Notes under the pieces: generated by a model
Database searches by the model: none
What the model saw: only the letters and a program-made list of their open reading frames with translations
Told to the model about the DNA's origin: nothing
NCBI GenBank assembly: GCA_003150035.1
Contig: QALR01000005.1
Span: forward strand, 1-16,364
Reading direction: 5' to 3'
DNA: 16,364 bases
Origin: Clostridiales bacterium
Lineage (GTDB): Bacteria > Bacillota > Clostridia > Oscillospirales > CAG-272
Program-made: the position numbers and the translations under genes
Shown here: piece by piece, positions 7,482-14,682 of the stretch
How the letters are laid out: each line of letters opens with the position of its first letter
How positions within the stretch are numbered: position 1 is the first letter of the stretch

Positions 7482-7512
7482 GTTAAGGGCGGACTTTGCG
7501 TTCGCCCTTAAC
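7482..7512 (+). other. hairpin between dnaK and dnaJ
   Basis: GTTAAGGGCG (7482-7491) pairs perfectly with CGCCCTTAAC (7503-7512) across an 11-nt loop, filling most of the 66-nt gap. No T-run follows, so it is not a normal terminator. It may stabilise the 3' end of a processed hrcA-grpE-dnaK mRNA or reduce dnaJ expression relative to dnaK; both are inference. Confidence 0.7.
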
Positions 7513-7534
7513 AAGGTTAGGACGGTCACAGGAT

Positions 7535-8665
7535 ATGAGAGATTATTATGAAGTCCTCGGCGTTTCCAAAAACGCTTCGGACGATGAAATAAAAAAAGCA
7601 TATAGGGCGCTTGCAAAAAAATATCATCCGGATATGAATCCCGGAGATAAGGATGCGGAGGAAAAATTCAAGGAAGTCAATCAGGCGTATGCCGTATTGT
7701 CGGACCCCGATAAAAAGGCAAAATATGATAGGTTCGGGCCGGAAGCGGCAGAAGGCGGCGCAGGCTTCGATGGTGGTTTCGGTGGGTTTGGATTTTCCGG
7801 CGACGGATTTGACATCAGTGATATCTTTGAGGGATTTTTCGGGGGCGGCAGCAGCCGCAGGACCCGCAACGGTCCGGCTCGCGGCGACGATTTGCTGCAG
7901 CGGATTTTTATTTCTTTTGAGGAGGCGGCCTTTGGCTGCAAAAAAGAAATCAAATATACAAGAATAGAGAAGTGTCCGGATTGCAGCGGCACCGGCTGCG
8001 CCGCCGGCACAGCTCCGAAAGTCTGCTCCAAGTGCGGCGGTACCGGGCAGATCAAGGTGCAGCAGAGGACCCCTCTCGGCGTATTTCAGACGACCAAGAC
8101 CTGCGACGCGTGCGGCGGAGCGGGACAGACGATTGCGAATCCCTGCAAAACTTGCCGCGGCACGGGGCTTGTGAATGTTACCAAAACCCTTGAGGTGTCC
8201 ATCCCCGCCGGAATCGACAACGGCCAGCGCGTGACGCTGCGCGGCATGGGCAACAGCGGGAAAAACGGCGGTCCTTCAGGAGATCTTTACATCGCGGTTC
8301 AGGTGCGCGCGCATCCGGTCTTTACCAGAGACGGCTTTAATCTTTATTGTGAGATACCCATTACGTTCCCCGAGGCGGCGCTTGGCGCGGAGATCCGTGT
8401 TCCGACATTGGAGGGAGACACCACCTACACCATTCCGGAGGGTACACAGACCGGCACGACCTTTTCCATAAAGGGAAAGGGAATTCCTTATATCAACGGA
8501 AAGGGAAGAGGGGACATTCTGTTCAAGGTGACGGTAGAGGTGCCGAAGGGCATGAATGAATCACAGAAAGAAGCGCTGCGCAAATTTGCTAGCGCATGCG
8601 GCAAATCCAATTATTCCAAAAAAGAGAAATTTTTCTCTAAAATTTTCGGGAAGGATAAAGGCTGA
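7535..8665 (+). CDS. dnaJ: chaperone protein DnaJ (type I Hsp40)
   Basis: The co-chaperone that delivers unfolded clients to DnaK and stimulates its ATPase. The 376 residues include a J-domain (1-68) with the essential HPD at 31-33, a Gly/Phe-rich region (about 73-105), and a zinc region with four complete CxxCxGxG repeats (Cys 147/150, 164/167, 190/193, 204/207). The C-terminal substrate-binding domains and a basic tail follow. It is therefore a complete class I DnaJ. The frame is open further upstream from about 7496, but that part lies in the hairpin 3' of dnaK. The ATG at 7535 gives the family start MRDYYEVLGV. The ribosome binding site is weak (TTAGGA or an AGG just upstream). The stop overlaps the prmA ATG by one base (TGATG), suggesting translational coupling. 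Confidence 0.97.
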   Translation: MRDYYEVLGVSKNASDDEIKKAYRALAKKYHPDMNPGDKDAEEKFKEVNQAYAVLSDPDKKAKYDRFGPEAAEGGAGFDGGFGGFGFSGDGFDISDIFEGFFGGGSSRRTRNGPARGDDLLQRIFISFEEAAFGCKKEIKYTRIEKCPDCSGTGCAAGTAPKVCSKCGGTGQIKVQQRTPLGVFQTTKTCDACGGAGQTIANPCKTCRGTGLVNVTKTLEVSIPAGIDNGQRVTLRGMGNSGKNGGPSGDLYIAVQVRAHPVFTRDGFNLYCEIPITFPEAALGAEIRVPTLEGDTTYTIPEGTQTGTTFSIKGKGIPYINGKGRGDILFKVTVEVPKGMNESQKEALRKFASACGKSNYSKKEKFFSKIFGKDKG

Positions 8666-9588
8666 TGACGTGGACGCAGGTAAAGGTCACATGTAAAACG
8701 CAGGAGCTTGAGACGGTTTGCGCCGTCATGTCGATGGTGGACTGCTCGGTTATGATAGAAGATTACAGCGATGTGGAAACGGAGCTTTCGACGGTTTACG
8801 GCGACTTGATTGACGAATCCATTCTGAACAGCGATAAAAGCATCGCCTCATGCAGCATTTATGTGCCGGAGGACAGAAATGTTGGGGAAGAGGTTTCCTA
8901 TATTGAGAGCATGCTTGAGACGGACGGCATTCATGCAAAAATCGAGGTTCTGGGGACGGATGAGGAGGAATGGTCCACCGCATGGAAAAAGTATTATAAA
9001 TCGACGCCGCTCACAAGGCGCCTTGTTGTTGTGCCGAGTTGGGAAACCTATGAGAAGAGACCGGGTGAGCTTGTCGTCTCTATGGATCCCGGCATGGCGT
9101 TTGGCACCGGTACGCACGAAACAACGCGTCTTTGCGCGCAGCTGTTGGAGGAATATCTGTCTGTGGGCGACCGTATGCTCGATGTCGGAAGCGGAAGCGG
9201 CATCCTTGCCATTTGCGCAGCAAAGCTTGGTGCGTCGGAATGCCTCGCATGCGACATTGATCCGGTTGCTGTGCGGACTGAGGAAGAAAACGTCAGGCGC
9301 AACGGCTGTGCCAATATCCGCTGCATAACCTCCGACCTTTTGTCGGAGATCCGTGTGTCGGATGCAGGGGTCTTTGACGTGGTAACGGCCAATATTGTCG
9401 CAGATGTGATTATAAAGCTTGCGCCGGAGCTTCCCCCGTTTATGAAGAAAGGCGGGCGATTGATTGCTTCCGGAATTATTGAACCGAGAGCGCAGGAGGT
9501 GGACAGGGCGGTGGAAAAGTACGGCTTCTGTAAGATCGGCAGCAAAAAAGAAAACGGTTGGTATGCCGGAATTTACGAAAAAAGATGA
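8665..9588 (+). CDS. prmA: ribosomal protein L11 methyltransferase
   Basis: An S-adenosylmethionine-dependent methyltransferase that trimethylates ribosomal protein L11. The 307 residues have the two-domain layout of the family: an N-terminal substrate-recognition domain (about 1-100), a linker, and a Rossmann-fold catalytic domain. The diagnostic DPGMAFGTGTHETT is at 141-154, SAM motif I LDVGSGSGILAI at 172-183, the acidic ribose-binding DIDP at 197-200, and the TANIVADVI motif at 231-239. The start overlaps the dnaJ stop by one base, so it is translated with the heat-shock operon. This dnaJ-prmA-rsmE order is widespread in Firmicutes, including Bacillus subtilis (yqeT, yqeU). I see no terminator after it, only an A/T palindrome at 9595-9614. 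Confidence 0.96.
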   Translation: MTWTQVKVTCKTQELETVCAVMSMVDCSVMIEDYSDVETELSTVYGDLIDESILNSDKSIASCSIYVPEDRNVGEEVSYIESMLETDGIHAKIEVLGTDEEEWSTAWKKYYKSTPLTRRLVVVPSWETYEKRPGELVVSMDPGMAFGTGTHETTRLCAQLLEEYLSVGDRMLDVGSGSGILAICAAKLGASECLACDIDPVAVRTEEENVRRNGCANIRCITSDLLSEIRVSDAGVFDVVTANIVADVIIKLAPELPPFMKKGGRLIASGIIEPRAQEVDRAVEKYGFCKIGSKKENGWYAGIYEKR

Positions 9589-9594
9589 ATTTGT

Positions 9595-9614
9595 AAAAAT
9601 TTACGTAAATTTTT
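9595..9614. repeat. perfect 20-bp palindrome upstream of rsmE
   Basis: AAAAATTTAC (9595-9604) is followed directly by its reverse complement GTAAATTTTT (9605-9614), with no spacer. It ends 10 bp before the -35 of the rsmE promoter and starts 6 bp after the prmA stop. The lack of a loop and the A/T content argue against a terminator. The position would suit an activator or repressor binding site. Confidence 0.6.
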
Positions 9615-9624
9615 CTCAAAATTC

Positions 9625-9653
9625 TTTACAAAAAATTCTTTTTGGTATATAAT
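9625..9653 (+). promoter_or_regulatory. sigma-A promoter of rsmE
   Basis: TTTACA (9625-9630) and a perfect TATAAT (9648-9653) are separated by the ideal 17 nt. A second TATAAT lies at 9659-9664. Transcription would begin near 9660, leaving a leader of about 80 nt that contains the hairpin at 9667-9697. Confidence 0.8.
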
Positions 9654-9666
9654 GATGTTATAATAG

Positions 9667-9697
9667 ACGGGATATGTGAACGGATTCTATATCCCGT
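9667..9697 (+). promoter_or_regulatory. hairpin at the 5' end of the rsmE leader
   Basis: ACGGGATAT (9667-9675) pairs perfectly with ATATCCCGT (9689-9697) around a 13-nt loop. It begins within about 7 nt of the predicted transcript start. The downstream TTTC is too short for a terminator. It may be a 5' stabilising stem or an operator dyad. Confidence 0.6.
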
Positions 9698-9739
9698 TTC
9701 TGTATGTGTCGGAGACAATGCTTGCGGGAGGTTTGACGG

Positions 9740-10483
9740 ATGCCGAGATTTTTTCTTTTGTCCGGCGATGCAGACCGCGGCACCTTTGAAATTGTTGGCG
9801 AGGATGCGCACCATATTTCTTATGCACTTCGGATGCGTGAGGGTGATCCTATCACGATATGCGACGGATGCGGAACGGATTATGACTGCGTCATATCCCG
9901 TATGGACGGAAAAATCGTTATAGTCGAAATCCGAGAGGCGATGCCTTCCCGAACGGAATCTCCCGTCCGTATCCGCTTGTATCAGTCCATTCCAAAGGGC
10001 GATAAAATGGATTATATCGTGCAAAAGGCGGTAGAGCTCGGTGTTTCGGCGGTGGTTCCGGTTTATTCCGAGAGATGTATTGTCAGGCAGAATACGGAAA
10101 GCGACAAAAAACGTTTGACAAGACTGAAAAGAATTGCGTGGGAAGCCGCTAAGCAATGCGGCAGAGGAATTTTGCCTGAGATTGCGGCCCCTTTGCGCTT
10201 TCCGGAAGCGGTAAAACGGGCGGCGGGGAAAAATGCGTTTGTCTGTTATGAGAGAGAGGATACTGTTTCCTTGCGGCAGTATTTGGAGTCTTTTGCCGGA
10301 CCGAAGCCCGGTGAGCTTAGCTTTTTTGTCGGACCGGAGGGTGGTTATTCGGAAAACGAGATGGAACAGGTGAGGGCGGCCGGGATCGCTTCTGTGAAGC
10401 TCGGTTCCCGCATCCTTCGATGTGAGACGGCATCCGGCTATGTTCTTTCCTGTATTTCCTATGTCTTTGAGAAACAACTGTAA
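9740..10483 (+). CDS. rsmE: 16S rRNA (uracil1498-N3)-methyltransferase
   Basis: A SPOUT-class methyltransferase that methylates N3 of U1498 in 16S rRNA near the decoding centre. The 247 residues show an N-terminal PUA-like RNA-binding domain (about 1-70) and a trefoil-knot catalytic domain. The family motifs are KGDKMDYIVQKAVELGV at 86-102, ERCIVR at 111-116, EAAKQCGR at 135-142, GPEGGYS at 198-204 and LGSRILRCETA at 221-231, the last two forming the knotted SAM site. The length is typical. The ATG at 9740 follows GGGAGG (9726-9731) by 8 nt. It follows prmA as in other Firmicutes, but here 151 nt away and behind its own promoter, so it may be expressed without heat induction. Read-through from the CIRCE operon is also possible, since no terminator intervenes. 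Confidence 0.96.
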   Translation: MPRFFLLSGDADRGTFEIVGEDAHHISYALRMREGDPITICDGCGTDYDCVISRMDGKIVIVEIREAMPSRTESPVRIRLYQSIPKGDKMDYIVQKAVELGVSAVVPVYSERCIVRQNTESDKKRLTRLKRIAWEAAKQCGRGILPEIAAPLRFPEAVKRAAGKNAFVCYEREDTVSLRQYLESFAGPKPGELSFFVGPEGGYSENEMEQVRAAGIASVKLGSRILRCETASGYVLSCISYVFEKQL

Positions 10484-10566
10484 AAAATAAACGAAAGGCT
10501 TTGCCTGCGGCGGAGGACAAAAGCGGAAAAGATAAAAACAGATACCGCCGAGATGGGAAAAATGCT

Positions 10567-11343
10567 ATGACTGACAAGAATATCAAAAAAACACAGAGAA
10601 AATCGGCTCTTCCGAGAGAAGACTTGCAGCTTTATCGATTGTTTGCCATTATTGGCGCTGCCATTATTGGCTTTGCGGGGTTGAATCTCATCAACGAAAG
10701 CAAGCTTTTGACTTTTCTTCTGAAAGGCGGCAGATGGGGAGCGCTTGTACTGCTTGTCCTTTCCATCGCGTGGCCGATTTATATACGCTGTATCCGAAAA
10801 ATCGATGAAAGCGGCAAGGTCTTTACGAGTGTCGGTGTTTCGTATTTTTTGATTCCTGTCTTCTTGATGCTTGTCACTTACCCGACATTCAGCAACGCCA
10901 ATGTCAAATATCAGGTCGCATTTGCTGGAATTTCGATCTTCGCTGTTATTTACAATGTTTTCAAGCGTGAGTTCAAAAACATTTCCGCACTCACCTTTGT
11001 GTGCGCTGCGCTTTTGTATTATGTGCATGCCACCACTTATAACTGGCTCGAGGACGTCATTGGCATTGCCGCTAAAATTTTGATTTTTATCATTCCCGCT
11101 GCGGTGATTCTCTTGCTTGTCTGCGCGTTTGTTTCCAAAAATGGAAGCGTGAAAATATTCGGACGAGAAATTTATCGGCTTCCTAGCAAATTTGCCGGAA
11201 CGCTGGCGCTTATTATGTGTGTGTTTTTCCTGCTTGCCGGCTTGCTGCTGCTCCTTGTTCCGCAAACCTATCTGTATATCATGATATCCCTTTTGGCTCT
11301 CTATGTGATCATTGGTATAGTTTGTACGATTAGACTTATCTAA
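10567..11343 (+). CDS. multi-pass membrane protein of unknown function
   Basis: A 258-residue protein with a short, basic, cytoplasmic-looking start (1-22). About eight hydrophobic segments follow, near residues 23-43, 57-75, 88-105, 116-132, 139-154, 165-189, 209-231 and 234-255. The loops are short and it ends right after the last segment. I see no transporter, enzyme or cofactor motif and do not recognise the family. The start is uncertain. ATG 10567 is preferred, although its upstream GAGATGGG is a weak binding site. TTG 10501 in the same frame would add 22 charged residues, but its GAAAGG lies only 2 nt away. It begins 83 nt after rsmE with no promoter that I can see, so it probably shares that transcript. 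Confidence 0.75.
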   Translation: MTDKNIKKTQRKSALPREDLQLYRLFAIIGAAIIGFAGLNLINESKLLTFLLKGGRWGALVLLVLSIAWPIYIRCIRKIDESGKVFTSVGVSYFLIPVFLMLVTYPTFSNANVKYQVAFAGISIFAVIYNVFKREFKNISALTFVCAALLYYVHATTYNWLEDVIGIAAKILIFIIPAAVILLLVCAFVSKNGSVKIFGREIYRLPSKFAGTLALIMCVFFLLAGLLLLLVPQTYLYIMISLLALYVIIGIVCTIRLI

Positions 11344-11369
11344 TTTTATATAATTTTACGAAAAAACTA

Positions 11370-11398
11370 TTGAATTTCTACAAAATATGAGTTAAAAT
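11370..11398 (+). promoter_or_regulatory. predicted promoter of the CdaR-like regulator
   Basis: TTGAAT (11370-11375) and TAAAAT (11393-11398) are separated by 17 nt. The -10 lies inside the left arm of the inverted repeat at 11386-11435. Transcription would start near 11405, between the two arms. Confidence 0.5.
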
Positions 11399-11435
11399 AT
11401 GTATCAGATTATTGACGAGCATATTTTAACTCATA
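11386..11435. repeat. 16-bp perfect inverted repeat before the CdaR-like gene
   Basis: TATGAGTTAAAATATG (11386-11401) is exactly the reverse complement of CATATTTTAACTCATA (11420-11435), with an 18-nt spacer. It covers the predicted -10 and start region and ends 24 nt before the ATG. The simplest reading is an operator for autoregulation. A weak terminator for the membrane-protein transcript is also possible, but the stem is A/T-rich and followed only by AATTTTC. Confidence 0.75.
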
Positions 11436-11459
11436 ATTTTCAATAAAGGGGATATAAAA

Positions 11460-12545
11460 ATGTCGAATAGGTTGTTTCAAGGACTGATTCATCAAATGAA
11501 GGACGCAATCGGTCGTACGATCGGGGTGGTGGATGAAAACGGTGTCATTGTCGCATGCAGTGACCTTATGAAAATCGGAGAAACCAGACAGGCTGTTAGA
11601 GAAGAGCTTTCCTATTCTGCTGACGCGGTGATTTTTGCCGGATATACCTATCGTTCTATGACGGGGGGAATTCGCCCGGAATATACGGTGTTTGTCGAGG
11701 GAGAGGACAGCATGGCAGAGAAAATGTCAATGGTTCTTGCCGTGGCTCTCAACAACATCAAGAGCTTTCATGATGATAAGTATGATAAGGTATCGTTTAT
11801 CAAAAACATCATTCTGGACAATATCCTGCCTGGTGATATTTATGTCAAGAGCAAGGAGCTTCATTTTGCAGCGGATGTGCTGCGTGTGGTGTTTTTGATG
11901 AAGTTTGGAGTCGGCACGGAAAATTCCCCTTACGACATTATTCAGAATATGTTCCCCAATACCAATCAGGATTATGTAATCAGCACCGGTGAAAGAGATA
12001 TCGTGCTGGTTCGTGAGGTAAAGCCCAGTACAGATATTTCTGAAATCGAACAGACGGCCGTTACTATATCGGATACGCTTGCCTCTGAGTTTTATACAAA
12101 GGTTTCTATCGGAATCGGCAGTATGGTGGATAATATTAAGGATATTGCCCGTTCTTATAGAGAAGCGCAGGCAGCGCTTGAGGTTGGCCGTGTCTTTGAT
12201 ACGGATAAGAATATCGTAAGCTATGAAAATCTTGGCATTGGCCGCCTGATTTATCAGCTTCCGACAACGCTTTGTGAAATGTTCTTGAATGAGGTATTCA
12301 AAAAAGGGTCTATTGAGGCGCTTGACCGCGAAACGCTGTCTACGATTCAATGCTTTTTCGAGAACAATCTCAATGTTTCGGAAACGTCGAGAAAAATGTT
12401 TGTTCACCGGAATACGCTCGTATACAGGCTTGATAAAATCAAAAAGCTGACCGGACTTGACCTGCGTGAATTTGACAACGCCATTACCTTTAAGGTTGCG
12501 TTAATGGTAAGAAGCTATTTGACGTCTAAAAACAATCGATATTAA
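11460..12545 (+). CDS. CdaR/PucR-family transcriptional regulator
   Basis: A 361-residue regulator with three parts. Residues 1 to about 105 form a sensor domain resembling the sugar-diacid recognition domain of CdaR (GRTIGVVDENGVIVACSD at 18-35). The middle (about 130-250) looks like the degenerate GGDEF-like domain of this family, with VSIGIGSMVDNIKDIARSY at 215-233. The C-terminus (about 300-355) is the PucR-type helix-turn-helix, with NNLNVSETSRKMFVHRNTLVYRL at 302-324. The ligand cannot be told from sequence, and no sugar-acid genes lie nearby, so a role in glycerate or glucarate use is not supported here. AAAGGGGA (11446-11453) precedes the ATG by about 6 nt. A long inverted repeat overlaps its promoter, suggesting autoregulation. 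The S41 protease gene lies 154 nt downstream. Confidence 0.88.
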   Translation: MSNRLFQGLIHQMKDAIGRTIGVVDENGVIVACSDLMKIGETRQAVREELSYSADAVIFAGYTYRSMTGGIRPEYTVFVEGEDSMAEKMSMVLAVALNNIKSFHDDKYDKVSFIKNIILDNILPGDIYVKSKELHFAADVLRVVFLMKFGVGTENSPYDIIQNMFPNTNQDYVISTGERDIVLVREVKPSTDISEIEQTAVTISDTLASEFYTKVSIGIGSMVDNIKDIARSYREAQAALEVGRVFDTDKNIVSYENLGIGRLIYQLPTTLCEMFLNEVFKKGSIEALDRETLSTIQCFFENNLNVSETSRKMFVHRNTLVYRLDKIKKLTGLDLREFDNAITFKVALMVRSYLTSKNNRY

Positions 12546-12597
12546 ATCAAAAATCAACAGTGAGCGTCTCTTGCAGGATATGCGGAGTCGCTTTCTA

Positions 12598-12658
12598 TCT
12601 ATCATGAAACAAGCAGAGGAATGAAACAGAGCTGGGACTACAGCTGTATCATGATAGA
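12598..12658 (+). other. nested inverted repeat before the S41 protease gene
   Basis: TCTATCATGA (12598-12607) pairs with TCATGATAGA (12649-12658). Inside it, AGCTG (12630-12634) pairs with CAGCT (12641-12645) around GGACTA. No T-run follows and I see no good promoter in this 154-nt gap. It could be an mRNA leader fold or an operator; evidence is limited to the symmetry. Confidence 0.5.
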
Positions 12659-12689
12659 AGCTGCCCGATATCCAAAGTCTGAATCCAAT

Positions 12690-12694
12690 GGAGG
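12690..12694 (+). promoter_or_regulatory. ribosome binding site deciding the S41 protease start
   Basis: GGAGG lies 5 nt before the ATG at 12700. It overlaps the in-frame ATG at 12688, which has no binding site of its own, so translation most likely starts at 12700. Confidence 0.75.
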
Positions 12695-12699
12695 AGAAT

Positions 12700-14139
12700 A
12701 TGGAGCATTTGGAAAACCAAAACCATTCAAACGAAGAAAAGGCGGAAAATATGCCGCATGAGACTGTCAACGCAAATCCCGATCCGTCTGCCGACGATGA
12801 GAATATACATGCTCGAGATGGGAAGACGACGTCAGAAAAAAACGAATCAGAGCGTGCGGCGGAAACCCCGGCGTCTTCGCGGTCTGACACATCTGGAGAA
12901 CAGGCGCAGAAATTGCCGGAAATCAAAAAGCCGAGGAAGCCGATACGAGTTTCTCTCGGTGTGCTTGTTGTATGCATTCTCTTGACGGGATTGCTTGTTT
13001 TTCAGGCAACATTTGTTTCACTTAGCTTGGAAAACGAAAGGAAAATCAACGAAGCTTTTGGACTGTTTTCCGGGTTGGATAAGCTTACGTCCGTCGCAGA
13101 GTTATATGAGCAGTTTTATTTATATGATGTCGATGCCGACCTGCTCGATGAGGCACTTGCCCGCATGTATATTTTATCTTCTGGAGATCGGTATGCCTCT
13201 TATTACACCGCTGAGGAATGGGCGGCGTCGGTTTCTTCCTCGGCAGGGAATTCCGTCGGGATCGGCGTATATGTCGTATTGTCAGAGTTCGGAGATATTG
13301 AGATTGCGCATGTCATGAGCGGGTCTCCGGCAGAGACTGCCGGGCTTCAGCGGGGCGATCGGATCGTAGCCATTGACGGGCGTCGGGTATCGGAAATCGG
13401 CTATGAAGCCGCTGTGAATTCTGTCATTGGAGAAATCGGGAGCACGGTCGATATCGAGGCGGTCCGGAGTGGAGAAACACTCCATTTTAACGTGACAAGA
13501 GGCACTTATACAATCGAAACCGTGATTTCTGATATTGTGGAGCAGGACGGAGAAAAATACGGCTATATCCGCATTATTGAGTTTATGCAGATAACGGTAT
13601 CCCAATTTGAGAATGCGGTGAACAGCATGATGAATTCCGGGGTCAAAGGCTTTATTTTCGATGTTCGTGATAATCCCGGCGGCGATCTCGATGTGATTTG
13701 CGATATTCTTGATTTTCTTCTTCCGGAAGGGCCGATCGTCCATATTTTGAACGCAGACGGCGAGGAAGAAGAGGTTTACCAGTCGGATGCGAAGGAAATC
13801 GATTTGCCGATGACGGTGTTGGTGAACGGAAATACCGCCTCCGCTGCAGAGCTTTTTACTTCCGCTCTGAGGGATTATGAAAAAGCGGAAATTGTTGGCA
13901 CCTTGACTTTTGGCAAGGGCTGCGGGCAGCAGGGCTTTGCTCTTTCGGACGGAAGCGTTGTTTTTATCACGAGCTTCTTCTATAATCCGCCGTTTTCCGA
14001 AAATTACGACGGCGTCGGCATCACACCGGATGTTACCGTCGAGCTTCCGGAAACGCTTCAGAATGTGAGCTTGTTCCTTGTGGAGCCTGAGGAAGACACG
14101 CAGCTTATGGCGGCTCTCGATGTGCTTAGCAGTCGCTGA
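12700..14139 (+). CDS. membrane-anchored S41 (CtpA/CtpB-like) protease with PDZ domain
   Basis: A C-terminal processing peptidase of 479 residues. Residues 1-80 are acidic, Asn/Glu/Ser-rich and probably disordered in the cytoplasm. A basic patch (KKPRKP) and one membrane segment (about 84-110) follow, so the rest is extracellular. A PDZ domain (about 184-270) with the GIGV loop and SPAETAGLQRGDRI precedes the S41 domain (about 290-465). The Ser-Lys-Gln catalytic set is intact: S381 in NTASAAE, K406 in FGKG and Q410. Their spacing (25 and 4) equals that of Bacillus subtilis CtpB (S309, K334, Q338). Such proteases trim or degrade envelope proteins, and CtpB acts in sporulation signalling; the substrate here is unknown. 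The cytoplasmic tail is unusually long for the family. greA follows after 33 nt with no terminator. Confidence 0.93.
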   Translation: MEHLENQNHSNEEKAENMPHETVNANPDPSADDENIHARDGKTTSEKNESERAAETPASSRSDTSGEQAQKLPEIKKPRKPIRVSLGVLVVCILLTGLLVFQATFVSLSLENERKINEAFGLFSGLDKLTSVAELYEQFYLYDVDADLLDEALARMYILSSGDRYASYYTAEEWAASVSSSAGNSVGIGVYVVLSEFGDIEIAHVMSGSPAETAGLQRGDRIVAIDGRRVSEIGYEAAVNSVIGEIGSTVDIEAVRSGETLHFNVTRGTYTIETVISDIVEQDGEKYGYIRIIEFMQITVSQFENAVNSMMNSGVKGFIFDVRDNPGGDLDVICDILDFLLPEGPIVHILNADGEEEEVYQSDAKEIDLPMTVLVNGNTASAAELFTSALRDYEKAEIVGTLTFGKGCGQQGFALSDGSVVFITSFFYNPPFSENYDGVGITPDVTVELPETLQNVSLFLVEPEEDTQLMAALDVLSSR

Positions 14140-14172
14140 TATGATTTTTATTAACTGAGGAGATTATAAACC

Positions 14173-14655
14173 ATGGCAAAACAGATTGTCGTTACAGAAA
14201 GCAGCTATCAAAAACTGAAGGAAGAGCTGGACTATTTAAAAAATGTCAAAAGAAAGGAAGCTGCGGAGAATGTCGGGATTGCGCGCTCCTTCGGCGATCT
14301 TTCAGAAAACAGCGAATATGATGAGGCGAAAAACGAACAGGCCAAAATTGAAGCGCAGATTTCAGAGCTTGAGGAAACCATCAACCATGCGAAAGTGATA
14401 AGCGACCATGAAATTCAAACGGATATGGTGAGCGTCGGTGTTTCCGTTACCGTATACGATATGGATTTTGACGAAGAAGTGGAATATCAGATTGTAAGCT
14501 CCAGAGAGGTCGACCCATTGGAGAATAAAATTTCCGATCAGTCCCCGATTGGAAAGGCGCTGATTGGAACCAAAGTGGACGATGTCGTTTCGGTGGATGT
14601 CCCGGATGGAGTGGCAAAATTCAAGATAGTCAAAATTGAAAAGAAGGACAGTTGA
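14173..14655 (+). CDS. greA: transcription elongation factor GreA
   Basis: The factor that enters the secondary channel of RNA polymerase and stimulates cleavage of the transcript after backtracking. The 160 residues consist of the N-terminal coiled coil (about 1-77) and a C-terminal FKBP-like domain. The acidic tip between the helices reads FGDLSENSEYDEAK, with D42 and E45 at the positions of the functional D41 and E44 of Escherichia coli GreA. The C-terminal segment SDQSPIGKALIGTKVDD is also typical. The length is normal. GAGGAG (14157-14162) precedes the ATG by 10 nt. It sits 27 nt ahead of lysS, an order common in Firmicutes, and probably shares a transcript with lysS and perhaps with the S41 protease gene. 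Confidence 0.97.
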   Translation: MAKQIVVTESSYQKLKEELDYLKNVKRKEAAENVGIARSFGDLSENSEYDEAKNEQAKIEAQISELEETINHAKVISDHEIQTDMVSVGVSVTVYDMDFDEEVEYQIVSSREVDPLENKISDQSPIGKALIGTKVDDVVSVDVPDGVAKFKIVKIEKKDS

Positions 14656-14682
14656 TTCTGATTGGAACGAAGGAGTGTTAGA

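Noticed and set aside
10501..10566. TTG start adding 22 residues to the membrane protein
   Set aside because: GAAAGG is only 2 nt from this TTG; the added residues are charged and low in complexity. Kept as an alternative only.
12688..12699. ATG 12688 as the S41 protease start
   Set aside because: It overlaps the GGAGG that serves ATG 12700 and has no binding site of its own.
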